Position numbers and translations under genes: made by a program. The notes under the pieces are model-generated. The model was not told the origin of the DNA and did no database searches. It saw only the letters and a list, made by a program, of their open reading frames with translations. Of a stretch of 64,000 nucleotides of DNA, positions 56,501 through 64,000 are shown piece by piece (position 1 is the stretch's first letter; each line of letters opens with the position of its first letter). Origin of the DNA: Bacteroidota bacterium. Lineage in GTDB: Bacteria; Bacteroidota; Bacteroidia; Chitinophagales; Saprospiraceae. The DNA lies in NCBI GenBank assembly GCA_024743405.1, contig JANSWP010000001.1, positions 124,001-188,000 on the forward strand, written 5' to 3'.

Positions 56501-57425
56501 CAAATTCTGAAGTAGTATAGTCACTCCCCGCCACTGAGTTTTGAGGTACTATTCGCTTTCCATTTTCTGAACTAATTTTCAGAAAATAATAGTTTTTTTC
56601 ATCGTAAACATTTTTTGGGATAACAAATGTATTGGTGCTCGTATTTAATCGATGTTTATCTGGTCCTTCGGCATAGAATAAAATAAAATCGCCCCCATTA
56701 AATTTTCCATCACTTTCTCCTTGAATAAAAATTGCATTTTCAAAAAGATCGTCTTGTCTCTCTGTATCTGTCAATTCTGGCAACATTCCACCACCATTTC
56801 CATAAATACTAATATTTCTTGGGTCAATATTTTCCAAAGGAATACCCAATTCATTTTTCAAAAAATTAAAATCTAATTTATGTACACCAGTTTCCGAAAC
56901 CGCAAACTTAAAAAGGTCACCATCCATCAAGACGGAAGTAGTCGTATAATCTCCTCGATTATTATCAGGTATTGGAAGCGTATTATAAGATAGGCGTAAT
57001 TTGAAAGAAATTAGTCGCTCAAAACGTTCTGGACCTGTTTGAATAATTGGGATAAAACTGACCACTCCATTCCATGTCTTTCGGTCTTTTTCAACTTCAG
57101 CAATGATTTGAATTTGATCTTTCAAAAAAGCATCATCAGAAGAAGCTTTTTTATCGAAGGGTTCATATTGCGCATCAATCAGGTTGACATTAATATCACT
57201 GTAATTATCTAAAACAAATCGCTCCGAAAAAATAGGCAGAGAAGGGTGCTCATCATCATAAACGGCGCCATCGAATTTCCATATTTCAAAACTAGGGCTA
57301 CCCTCGACAGAATGAATCACAGGATCAGAATCCCAATTTATTGTTTTTTCGATTATTGTCGGATTGTTGCCATAAGCTAGCATTAGAGTGAAAAAGAAGA
57401 GAACAGAAGTCAATAATTTCTTCAT
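53553..57425 (-). CDS. porU: PorU, type IX secretion C-terminal sortase
   Basis: A 1,290-residue protein starting at the Met at 57425 with a signal peptide (KKLLTSVLFFFTLMLAYG). The N-terminal half is beta-rich. A gingipain-type C25 peptidase domain lies at about 590-960 with GDGSYDFRNLNQDDNDFIP, IAVGRFPVKTLDEA, catalytic His791 (YLGHGG) and Cys825 (TATCSFSGYDNP). The C-terminus ends in a sorting domain of the type A form (LNYPNPFTTSTCFMFEHG, GVYLYKVKVRN). PorU removes the C-terminal domain of cargo and joins it to A-LPS at the surface. It is upstream of porV on the same strand and divergent from the PorP/SprF gene. Confidence 0.95.
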   Translation of the reverse strand: MKKLLTSVLFFFTLMLAYGNNPTIIEKTINWDSDPVIHSVEGSPSFEIWKFDGAVYDDEHPSLPIFSERFVLDNYSDINVNLIDAQYEPFDKKASSDDAFLKDQIQIIAEVEKDRKTWNGVVSFIPIIQTGPERFERLISFKLRLSYNTLPIPDNNRGDYTTTSVLMDGDLFKFAVSETGVHKLDFNFLKNELGIPLENIDPRNISIYGNGGGMLPELTDTERQDDLFENAIFIQGESDGKFNGGDFILFYAEGPDKHRLNTSTNTFVIPKNVYDEKNYYFLKISSENGKRIVPQNSVAGSDYTTSEFDDFIHFEEDQVNLLHNWNQGQGSGRKWFGDLFKVLTENNYSDQFQVSDIVSNAPAKIRASMAGRIEVGTGTGRFRVIANGNTFTSESFASTAAGPTDQFASERIASGEFTPNSDAFDIQIEFVRGNGVNNEAWLDFIELNFRRKLNLSGSQMAFRDLETMDYNTSTYNITNANSNILVWDITNPLEPKSQEVNLSGSDINFSVNTQNELKEFIAFDNNGTFLTAEKIGDVSQIENQNIHGILDANFVIIYPQVFKLEAERLAAHRAEHSNMIVELLDIDQLYNEFSSGKKDPTAVRDFAKMLYERSDNFRYLLLFGDGSYDFRNLNQDDNDFIPVYETHQSVHPITAFPSDDYFALLSPGEGQDITEGALDIAVGRFPVKTLDEANQVVSKIVAYDTGTESFGDWRNRIVFVGDDEDSGRHTKDADGIAVDIGLKNKNLNIDKVYVDAFKQEASPFGVRVPAATEALNKNMFKGTLAVTYLGHGGSKGWTQERILKISDILGWENQGKLPIFITATCSFSGYDNPAFTTGGEHILLNPKGGAIALFTTTRAVYASANEQLTRASVDTLFFKFDNKIPTIGEVLRISKNKVGRESNSRKFTLLGDPSMQLALPNYNVATSTINGKDLATALGDTLRALQKVVIEGIVQDDFGNVMTDFNGEVFPTIYDKKVTYQTLGQDAKSPIINFDLQKNVIFKGRASVTQGKFQFTFVVPKDINYNFGNGKISYYASDLNMMDDAAGFYEGITIGGTDPNALADDIGPKVDVFMNSDDFVFGGTTGSNPTLLVKLEDDNGINIVGNSIGHDLSGVLDQETKNTYILNDFYESELDDYTKGEVRFPLSGLAEGLHEIKVTAWDIANNVSEGYTEFLVVTSAEVALEHVLNYPNPFTTSTCFMFEHGRAGQELDVMVQIYTVSGRLVKTLEERIFSAGDRLSRDNCLQWDGTDDFGDPLAKGVYLYKVKVRNQLGEAVQSGESEFEKLVILK

Positions 57426-57691
57426 ATCTTGCGCTTTGTTAGTTCCCGCGAAAGTTTCGGGATATTTGAATTTTACGTTAATTGACATTTGACAAAATTT
57501 GCTTGAGGGTCTACCTTTCGGCAATTAAAGTTTTACCAAAACGTTAAGGCATAAGCTGTATTGCGATGTTAAGGAAATTGAATTCATATTAACAATCAAA
57601 TTGTCGGTCAGTTGATTAATTCGCTTTTAGCAGATTAATTCAACACAAACTTAGCTCATTTTAATATTTATACCTTACAATCTGTGAGTCA

Positions 57692-58735
57692 ATGATAAGA
57701 CAAATACTTTTATTAATCTCTCTTTGTTTTGCAAGTATCCATCTAAAGGCACAAGATCCCATTTTTAGCCAATTTTACTCAGCACCGTTGATGATGAATC
57801 CTGCTTTTGCTGGAAACACTTATGCTCCTCGAATTGCATTTAATTATAGAAGTCAATATCCCAGTTGGGCAGATGGCACAACTGCATATGCAACTTACGC
57901 GGCCTCCTATGAGCAATTCGTTGAAGATTTCAATAGTGGTTTTGGTCTAATGTTAAAATCAGATGATGCAGGTGGAGGATTATATAAAATGACAAAATTT
58001 AATGCCGACTATGCTTATAGGGTTCAGGTCAATAAAAATTTCAATTTAAAAATTGGTGTCGAAGCTGGGTTTAGGCAATTCAATATTGATTGGGATAGGC
58101 TAATCTTTTTTGATCAATTAGATCCATTAACTGGAGCCGTTGACCCTGCCGGGAATCCAAATCCTACCAATGAAATTAGACCTGACGACTTAAACAAAAC
58201 TTACTTTGATATTGGGGCCGGAATTTTGGCTTATGGACCTACCTTTTATGGTGGTATTTCCCTAAAACACCTAACTAGACCTGATGAAAGTATCCTTGGT
58301 ATTAACGATGGATTAAACGAAGGTTTAGCGATGAGAATCTCGGCTCATGCGGGTGCACAGCTAACTGTTAAGGAAGGCAATAATAGAACACCCGCCGCGT
58401 TTATCTCCCCAAATGCTTTGTATATAAAACAAGGTGATCAAGGGCAACTAAATGTCGGAGCATATGCAAGTATGGGCTTTGTTTTTGCAGGAGGTTGGTA
58501 TCGACATGCATTTGGCAATCCAGATGCGGCTATTATTTTAGTTGGACTAAAAAAAGATATTTTCAAGATTGGGTATAGTTATGATTTTACTGTTTCCCAA
58601 CTTCAAACACAAGCTTCAGGAGGTACTAATGGTGCTCATGAAATCTCTCTCGTTTTAAATTTTGATCAAAGTGAAGCATTCAAACGCCGCCGTTTTAATG
58701 GCCGTTATAATGATTGCTTCCAGATATTTAGGTAA
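57692..58735 (+). CDS. PorP/SprF-family type IX secretion membrane protein
   Basis: A 347-residue outer-membrane beta-barrel with a signal peptide and the family start QDPIFSQFYSAPLMMNPAFAG, then IAFNYRSQYPSW and the closing GAHEISLVLNFDQSEAFKRRRFNGRYNDCFQIFR. Bacteroidota carry several such paralogues. Some act with SprB-like gliding adhesins and some with the core type IX system. It sits between divergent porU and gldJ, which supports a secretion role, but which cargo it serves is open. Confidence 0.9.
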   Translation: MIRQILLLISLCFASIHLKAQDPIFSQFYSAPLMMNPAFAGNTYAPRIAFNYRSQYPSWADGTTAYATYAASYEQFVEDFNSGFGLMLKSDDAGGGLYKMTKFNADYAYRVQVNKNFNLKIGVEAGFRQFNIDWDRLIFFDQLDPLTGAVDPAGNPNPTNEIRPDDLNKTYFDIGAGILAYGPTFYGGISLKHLTRPDESILGINDGLNEGLAMRISAHAGAQLTVKEGNNRTPAAFISPNALYIKQGDQGQLNVGAYASMGFVFAGGWYRHAFGNPDAAIILVGLKKDIFKIGYSYDFTVSQLQTQASGGTNGAHEISLVLNFDQSEAFKRRRFNGRYNDCFQIFR

Positions 58736-58800
58736 AATTTAATGGTTAAATTTTGGATTTCAAATACCTGAATTTATGTATTCAAAATTTAATGGTTAAA
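58734..58800 (+). repeat. 17-base direct repeat after the PorP/SprF gene
   Basis: AAAATTTAATGGTTAAA occurs at 58734-58750 and again at 58784-58800, 50 bases apart. It lies just after the PorP/SprF stop and upstream of the gldJ promoter. Confidence 0.8.
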
Positions 58801-58846
58801 AAATCTTTTGCCGACCAAATGTTAAAAATTTTGGCGGTAAATAATA

Positions 58847-58881
58847 TTTGGTTCGATTTGAAAGTAAATTTTCTATATTTG
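58847..58881 (+). promoter_or_regulatory. gldJ promoter
   Basis: TTTG (58847-58850), a 23-base spacer and TATATTTG (58874-58881), an exact -7 match. It rules out a gldJ start at 58848 and supports the ATG at 58917. Confidence 0.65.
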
Positions 58882-58916
58882 CCAGTCGTTTTCCAAAAAC
58901 AAATATTTTTAAAGTG

Positions 58917-60419
58917 ATGAAACAACTGTTGAAGTTCGGTTTTTTTATGATTCTAGCGTCTTTCATGATCACTTCTTGTGGTCCAAAAGAGCGCTCTACT
59001 TCCACTGGATGGCGTTATAACGACCAAAAGTGGGGAGGTTTTGAGAAACTTGATTACGAAGGACAAGCTACAGGTCCTAACCTCGTTCTTATCGAAGGGG
59101 GTACATTTACAATGGGTAACGTCGAGCAAGATGTAACTTATGATTGGGCAAACGTTCCTCGTCGTGTAACTGTTTCTTCATTCTATATGGATGAAACAGA
59201 AGTTGCAAACGTTGATTACCGTGAGTATTTATACTGGTTGAGTCGTGTTTATGGTGAATCTTATCCTGAGGTTTATCAAAATGCATTACCAGATACATTG
59301 GTATGGCGGGAAGAATTGGCTTATAATGAGCCTTTCGTAGAGACTTATTTCCGACACCCTTCTTACGATGATTATCCGGTAGTTGGTGTGAACTGGTCAC
59401 AGTCTAATAACTTTGCACAATGGCGTACTGACCGTGTGAATGAAATGATCCTAATTGAAAAAGGTATTCTGAATACTAACCCTGAACAAAAAGACGAAGA
59501 TAACTTCAACACAGAAGCTTACCTAGTTGGACAGTATCAAGGTGATGTAAGAAAGAATCTTAAAGATATCAGAACTGACGGAGAACGTCCAGTTAAATTC
59601 GAAGATGGTATTCTACTACCAACTTACCGTTTACCAACGGAAGCAGAGTGGGAATACGCTGCTTTAGCTTTAATTGGAAACCTAGTTTCTGAGCGTGATG
59701 AGCGTATCGCTGACCGAAGAATTTATCCTTGGGATGGCAATACCGTTCGTTTCCAACAAAGAAACAAATGGCAAGGTGAAATCTTAGCCAACTTCAAACG
59801 TGGTGGTGGTGATTATATGGGTATGGCAGGAAAATTAAATGATAATGCACATATCACTTCTCCGGTTAGAGAATATTTACCTAATGATTTTGGTCTTTAT
59901 CATATGGCAGGAAACGTAAACGAGTGGACTATGGACTTATATCGTCCATTAACTAGTTCTACGCTTCGTGATGTTGAACAACAAGATTTGAACCCTTATC
60001 GAGGTAGCAAATTTGAGACTAAAGTTTTGGATGAAGATGGACAACCTGTAGAGAAAGATTCTTTAGGTCGTATTCGATATCGTTATGTCGAAGATGATGA
60101 AGTAGCAACTCGTGAAAACTATAAAAGTGGTCAACCATATAACTTCTTAGATGGTGACAAGCAATCTGAAGTTTTCTACGATTATGGAAAACATACATTG
60201 GTAAGTGACAAAGCTCGAGTTATCAAAGGTGGTTCTTGGGAAGATCGTGCTTATTGGTTAGCTCCTGCAGCTCGTCGTTTCCGCGAAGAAGATTCTTCAG
60301 ACAGAGACCTTGGTTTCCGTTGCGCGATGACTAGAACTGGTGGCCCAACTGGAAATGAAGATACTGCTGGAAACAACTTCAAAACGAAGCAGAATAAAGT
60401 TAAGAGAAGATATAAGTGA
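58917..60419 (+). CDS. gldJ: GldJ, gliding/type IX secretion lipoprotein
   Basis: A 500-residue lipoprotein of the sulfatase-modifying-factor (FGE) fold, starting at the Met at 58917 with a lipobox ending MITSC. FGE landmarks are IEGGTFTMGN, VSSFYMDETEVANVDYREYLYWL, DYPVVGVNWSQSNNFAQWR, YRLPTEAEWEYAAL, MAGNVNEWTMDLY and IKGGSWEDRAYWL to DLGFRCAM. GldJ stabilises the GldK/GldN ring and is needed for secretion and, where present, gliding. It is a little shorter than the Flavobacterium protein (about 560). It is followed by murF, the conserved order in this phylum. Confidence 0.93.
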   Translation: MKQLLKFGFFMILASFMITSCGPKERSTSTGWRYNDQKWGGFEKLDYEGQATGPNLVLIEGGTFTMGNVEQDVTYDWANVPRRVTVSSFYMDETEVANVDYREYLYWLSRVYGESYPEVYQNALPDTLVWREELAYNEPFVETYFRHPSYDDYPVVGVNWSQSNNFAQWRTDRVNEMILIEKGILNTNPEQKDEDNFNTEAYLVGQYQGDVRKNLKDIRTDGERPVKFEDGILLPTYRLPTEAEWEYAALALIGNLVSERDERIADRRIYPWDGNTVRFQQRNKWQGEILANFKRGGGDYMGMAGKLNDNAHITSPVREYLPNDFGLYHMAGNVNEWTMDLYRPLTSSTLRDVEQQDLNPYRGSKFETKVLDEDGQPVEKDSLGRIRYRYVEDDEVATRENYKSGQPYNFLDGDKQSEVFYDYGKHTLVSDKARVIKGGSWEDRAYWLAPAARRFREEDSSDRDLGFRCAMTRTGGPTGNEDTAGNNFKTKQNKVKRRYK

Positions 60420-60449
60420 TAAAAAGGAATTTTAATTATTCCTCTATAT

Positions 60450-60491
60450 AAAAAGTCTCCACTTTCGATACCTGAAAGTGGAGACTTTTTT
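60450..60491 (+). terminator. gldJ terminator
   Basis: AAAAAGTCTCCACTTTC (60450-60466) pairs perfectly with GAAAGTGGAGACTTTTT (60474-60490), ending in a T run. Confidence 0.9.
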
Positions 60492-60575
60492 ATTTTGGCG
60501 AACTTTTTTAGCCCCCCAGCGTGTATGGAATGAAAATAAGCGAGCTAAATTAAAAAACGATTTTACTATATAAAT

Positions 60576-61880
60576 ATGACCACTAGCCAGCTTTATGAGG
60601 TTTATTGTCAATATTCTAATATTGTAACTGATAGCCGGAAAATTGAAAAGGATTGTCTTTTCTTCGCATTAAAAGGAGAAAGGTTTAATGGAAATCAATT
60701 CGCAAAAGATGCGATAGCGCAAGGCGCCAAATTTGCCATTATTGATGAGAAGGAATTTCAGGAAAGTGAACATTTCATTTTAGTTGATGATGTACTAAAA
60801 ACCCTCCAAGAATTAGCTAATTTTCATCGGAAACAATTCGATATTCCAATTATCGGTATCACAGGTAGTAATGGAAAAACAACTACAAAGGAATTGCTAA
60901 GTGAAGTGCTTTCTTCTTCTTATCAAACTCATTTTACAAAAGGAAATTTTAATAATCATATTGGCGTACCACTAACTTTGTTAGAAATGCCAAAAACTAC
61001 TCAAATTGCGGTCATCGAAATGGGCGCTAATCATGTTGGCGAAATTGAGTTTTTATGTAAAATTGCAGAACCGACTCACGGAGTAATTACCAACATCGGG
61101 CGAGCGCATTTGGAGGGTTTTGGTGGAATAGAAGGTGTCAAGAAAGGAAAATCTGAGTTATATCGTTTTCTTGAAAAAAACCGAGGAATGGCATTTGTCA
61201 ATAATGATGAGCCCTTTCTAAAAGAATTATCGGAAGGAATTCGACATCGATTAATCTATGAAAAAAGTGAAACCCCTGATCCCAATTACCACCCTTTTGA
61301 GACAAAATTCTTAGAAGCTAACCCTTTTGTCAAGGTAGCTTTTTTAGCTAAATCAGCCGAATTAATAGCTATTCAGAGCCAACTCATTGGCACTTACAAT
61401 TTCAATAATCTAATGACGGCGATTACAATCGGAAGGTATTTTAAAGTTCCTGCTGAAAAAATAAAAAGTGCTATAGAAAATTATACCCCAACAAATAATC
61501 GTTCCCAAGTCGTAAAAGTCAATTCTAATACTTTCATTTTGGATGCCTATAATGCTAACCCAACGAGTATGAGTCATGCCTTAAATAATTTTTCAAAGAT
61601 GAAAGCTGATGCCAAAATTGTTATTTTGGGAGACATGCTTGAGTTAGGAGAGTATAGCTTTTCAGACCATTCTAAAATATTAAATCAAGCAGAAGCCTTA
61701 GATTTTGATCAAATAATTATTGTTGGAAGTGAATTTGGGAAAATCCCAAAAAATGAAGGGATTATACATTTTATGAATACTTCAATATTGAAAAAATGGT
61801 TTGACGAGCAAAACTATAAAAAAACTCATTTCTTAATTAAGGGTTCTCGCAGCATTGGTTTGGAAAAAATATTAACCTAA
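60576..61880 (+). CDS. murF: UDP-N-acetylmuramoyl-tripeptide--D-alanyl-D-alanine ligase
   Basis: A 434-residue Mur ligase that adds D-Ala-D-Ala to the peptidoglycan precursor in the cytoplasm. The N-terminal UDP-binding domain begins VTDSRKIEKDCLFFALKGERFNGNQF; the ATP P-loop is GITGSNGKTTTKELL (near 95-110); the metal region has TKGNFNNHIGVPLTLLEMP and IEMGANHVGEIEFL; the C-terminal domain has DAYNANPTSMSHALNNF and ILGDMLELGEYSFSDH. Length is normal. The neighbour gldJ upstream is the standard context in Bacteroidota. Confidence 0.96.
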   Translation: MTTSQLYEVYCQYSNIVTDSRKIEKDCLFFALKGERFNGNQFAKDAIAQGAKFAIIDEKEFQESEHFILVDDVLKTLQELANFHRKQFDIPIIGITGSNGKTTTKELLSEVLSSSYQTHFTKGNFNNHIGVPLTLLEMPKTTQIAVIEMGANHVGEIEFLCKIAEPTHGVITNIGRAHLEGFGGIEGVKKGKSELYRFLEKNRGMAFVNNDEPFLKELSEGIRHRLIYEKSETPDPNYHPFETKFLEANPFVKVAFLAKSAELIAIQSQLIGTYNFNNLMTAITIGRYFKVPAEKIKSAIENYTPTNNRSQVVKVNSNTFILDAYNANPTSMSHALNNFSKMKADAKIVILGDMLELGEYSFSDHSKILNQAEALDFDQIIIVGSEFGKIPKNEGIIHFMNTSILKKWFDEQNYKKTHFLIKGSRSIGLEKILT

Positions 61881-61893
61881 AAAATATTTTAAA

Positions 61894-61936
61894 AAAAAAT
61901 CCTTCTGAAATTAAGTCTCAGAAGGATTTTTTTTTA
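61894..61936. terminator. terminator of murF, bidirectional
   Basis: AAAAAATCCTTCTGA (61894-61908) pairs with TCAGAAGGATTTTTT (61918-61932). It can also serve the convergent TlpA gene. Confidence 0.85.
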
Positions 61937-61966
61937 CAAATCAGCAAAACATTAATCTCTAATTAA

Positions 61967-62473
61967 CTACTTTTTCCTAGCTAGAGCCGCAATTTTCTCT
62001 TCCAATTCTTCCTCATCACCAGGTAAATATCCATTGTGTGTATAAACAATTTCTCCATTCTGATCAATTAAATAAGTTTGTGGAATCGTCTGAAAGTTAA
62101 AGGCAGACTGCATATCTTGTTCGGTTCCACTTAAGATCTTGTACTCCCATCCTTTAGTCTCTACCAAAGATGGAACTTGTGAAACTGCACGGCGAGTATC
62201 AATAGTAATTGCTACAAGCTCCATATCGTATTCTTCTACCCAATCTGGATATAAATCCGCAATAGCATCTAATTCTTTTTTGCAAGGAGAGCACCAAGTC
62301 GCCCAAAAGCTAATAACTCTAATTTTTCCGTCAGTCCCTAAATCTTGTATATTTATCGTTTGCCCATCGAGGGTCTTTGCTGTCACATTAGGTAGTGATT
62401 GCTTTTGCTGTGCAACTATGATAGATGTACATCCAAGAAAGATTAAAAGTAGTAATGATTTCAGTAAGTCCAT
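61967..62473 (-). CDS. TlpA-like thioredoxin-fold protein, periplasmic
   Basis: A 168-residue protein starting at the Met at 62473 with a signal peptide (DLLKSLLLLIFLGCTSIIVAQ). The redox site is WATWCSPCKKEL (Cys61 and Cys64), preceded by LPNVTAKTLDGQTINIQDL and followed by YDMELVAITIDTRRAV and QTIPQTYLIDQNGEIVYTHNGYLPG, the TlpA/ResA pattern. It is probably a disulfide reductase in the periplasm. The cis-Pro is in the TIPQTYLI loop. It is between murF and a DUF6029 gene. Confidence 0.88.
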   Translation of the reverse strand: MDLLKSLLLLIFLGCTSIIVAQQKQSLPNVTAKTLDGQTINIQDLGTDGKIRVISFWATWCSPCKKELDAIADLYPDWVEEYDMELVAITIDTRRAVSQVPSLVETKGWEYKILSGTEQDMQSAFNFQTIPQTYLIDQNGEIVYTHNGYLPGDEEELEEKIAALARKK

Positions 62474-62765
62474 GATTTTGGATATTTTTAAAAATGAATT
62501 AGTTAAATATGTTTCTTTAATGACTATTTTTGTAAACATTTTTCAGAAGCGAAGAAAGTATTTTTTTGAACTTCGCCAATGAAGTAATTTTCGAACCTCT
62601 AAACTATTCAAAATACTACGTGCATTGAGGAAAAGACTATTCTTTAACCTTGAATTAACACGATTTGATAGTTTTATAAAGTGTCGCTTGAATAAGTGAA
62701 TTGCTGACTAAACCTAATTCCAATATCACATTTCACAAGTCCTCACTTCCAAACGGATTCCTACA

Positions 62766-64000
62766 ATGAACTTAAGAATTTTTACACTCCTGATTTTTTT
62801 GACGCTAATCACTCAAATAGTCACAGCCCAAGACGAAGTTCGTATTTCTGGTGACCTTACCATGAATGGAAATTTCTTTTTCCGTGACTCTGCTATTGGC
62901 GCAGCAAATACACCACAATACGACCGCCAACTTTATGGTGCTGATGCATGGTTAAACTTGAACTTTAGTTATAAAGGTTTTGATGCAGGTATTCGTTTTG
63001 ACCTTTTTAATAATTCCAATTTATTAAACCCCTCTGGTTCTTATACCGATCAAGGAATTGGCAGGTGGTTTCTTAAAAAGAAAATTGAAAAATTCGGATT
63101 GTATGGTGGGTATATATATGACCAAATAGGTTCTGGAATCATTTTTCGAGCGTACGAGTCTCGTCCATTAGGTATTGACCAAGCACTTTATGGTATTCAA
63201 CTGTCATATGACATATCTCCAGATTGGCAGGTTAAGGCTTTTACTGGTCGTCAAAAACAGCAATTTAACTCCTATAAATCTATTATTAGAGGTGCAAATC
63301 TTGAGGGTTTTATAACAAGTGATTCATCGAATGTAACACTGTCACCGGGATTTGGTGTAATTGCACGAACGTTAGATGACGCCTCCATGAATTCTCTTGT
63401 AGCTAATCTGAACACCTATTTGAAAGACGATATTTTCACCCCAAAATATAATTCTTATGCTTTCACATTTTACAATACCCTCTCAGCTGGTTCATTTAAT
63501 TGGTTTGTAGAAGCTGCATATAAAACTGAAGATTCCTTTTTGGATCCTTGGCTTGAAAGAACCACCGTTTCTGGCGACACTGTGGTTGGACGCTTCACAA
63601 ATGGCTCTGGTTCAATTTTTTATACAAGCTTAAGTTATGCTAAAAAAGGCTTTGGAATTACTATTGAAGGTAAGAGAACCGAAAATTTTACGTTCCGTAC
63701 TCGTCCTCAGGAAGATGGAAATCGAGGTTTGATTAATTTTTTACCTCCAATGACACGCCTGAATACTTATAGAATGACTGCAAGATATAATGCGGCTACT
63801 CAAGATTTAGGTGAATTGGCATTTCAAATAGATGCTCGATATGCTCCCTCTCGAAAATTAAGTTTTAACGTAAATTTTTCCAATATCACAGACTTGGATG
63901 ACAACCTACTATATCGTGAAATATTCACGGAGGTTTATTATAAGTATAAACGAAAATGGACTTTGACTGCAGGTGTACAAAGACAACAATACAACCAAGA
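62766..64000 (+). CDS. DUF6029 family outer-membrane protein, cut by the window end
   Basis: The first 411 residues of a longer protein. A signal peptide (NLRIFTLLIFLTLITQIVTAQ) is followed by a strand-rich barrel-like sequence: ISGDLTMNGNFFFRDS, LNLNFSYKGFDAGIRFDLFNNSN, and LYGGYIYDQIGSGIIFRAYE. This order matches DUF6029, a family often found near gldJ/murF in Bacteroidota, and the alternating aromatic strands suggest an outer-membrane beta-barrel. Function is unknown. The reading frame is open to base 64000. Confidence 0.75.
   Translation, partial: MNLRIFTLLIFLTLITQIVTAQDEVRISGDLTMNGNFFFRDSAIGAANTPQYDRQLYGADAWLNLNFSYKGFDAGIRFDLFNNSNLLNPSGSYTDQGIGRWFLKKKIEKFGLYGGYIYDQIGSGIIFRAYESRPLGIDQALYGIQLSYDISPDWQVKAFTGRQKQQFNSYKSIIRGANLEGFITSDSSNVTLSPGFGVIARTLDDASMNSLVANLNTYLKDDIFTPKYNSYAFTFYNTLSAGSFNWFVEAAYKTEDSFLDPWLERTTVSGDTVVGRFTNGSGSIFYTSLSYAKKGFGITIEGKRTENFTFRTRPQEDGNRGLINFLPPMTRLNTYRMTARYNAATQDLGELAFQIDARYAPSRKLSFNVNFSNITDLDDNLLYREIFTEVYYKYKRKWTLTAGVQRQQYNQ

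Overview
The window is AT-rich, densely coded chromosome from a member of the phylum Bacteroidota. The evidence is a set of type IX secretion genes (porU, porV, porZ, a PorP/SprF protein and gldJ), a eukaryotic-type citrate synthase, many secreted proteins and lipoproteins, promoters with the TAnnTTTG -7 box of this phylum, and the gene string gldJ-murF. The gene content would suit a Saprospiria- or Chitinophagia-like lineage, but I cannot fix the class from sequence alone. No tRNA, rRNA, CRISPR array, transposase or integrase was seen.

Layout. 1-9.9 kb: a small secreted protein; a membrane LuxR-type regulator broken by three in-frame stop codons; DUF2851 protein; a YkoF-like protein overlapping an SGNH-type protein; a LytTR response regulator with its LytS-like kinase; a gamma-carbonic anhydrase; DUF3109 protein; secreted unknowns. 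10-26 kb: citrate synthase, a PpiD-like foldase, an S24 repressor divergent from a membrane-anchored glucosaminidase, an acyl-CoA dehydrogenase with a TerB-like head, an RsmI-like methyltransferase, ribosomal protein S1, a rhodanese lipoprotein, gltX with a small partner gene, a polysaccharide deacetylase and smpB. 26-43 kb: porZ, an M1 peptidase lipoprotein, an LPG-synthase-like membrane protein, a SWIM protein, gyrB, an RprXY-like two-component pair next to an acidic secreted PDZ protein, and an M14 peptidase. 43-48 kb: a five-gene minus-strand operon of lipoproteins, a Tat-exported DUF1501-like protein and a cytochrome-like CX4CH lipoprotein. 48-52 kb: a nucleoside permease, 3-hydroxyanthranilate dioxygenase, an SDR protein without its usual catalytic pair, and imidazolonepropionase. 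52-64 kb: porV and porU, divergent from porP/sprF-gldJ-murF, then a TlpA-like thioredoxin and a DUF6029 protein cut by the window end.

How the genes work together. PorU, PorV and PorZ are three of the four members of the outer-membrane attachment complex that cleaves and anchors type IX cargo. GldJ and the PorP/SprF protein belong to the same machinery. The RprXY-like pair, the PDZ protein and the large peptidases fit an envelope-stress theme, but that link is inference. The dioxygenase, SDR and HutI genes point to tryptophan (kynurenine) and histidine breakdown.

Less explained signals: the cytochrome/DUF1501-like operon at 43-48 kb; the three-stop regulator at 0.5-1.5 kb; a 102-nt imperfect inverted repeat followed by a terminator at 25.3 kb; nested helices in the leader of the PpiD-like gene at 11.76-11.84 kb; the operator-like repeats between the S24 repressor and the glucosaminidase; and the terminator-rich gap at 16.0-16.4 kb.
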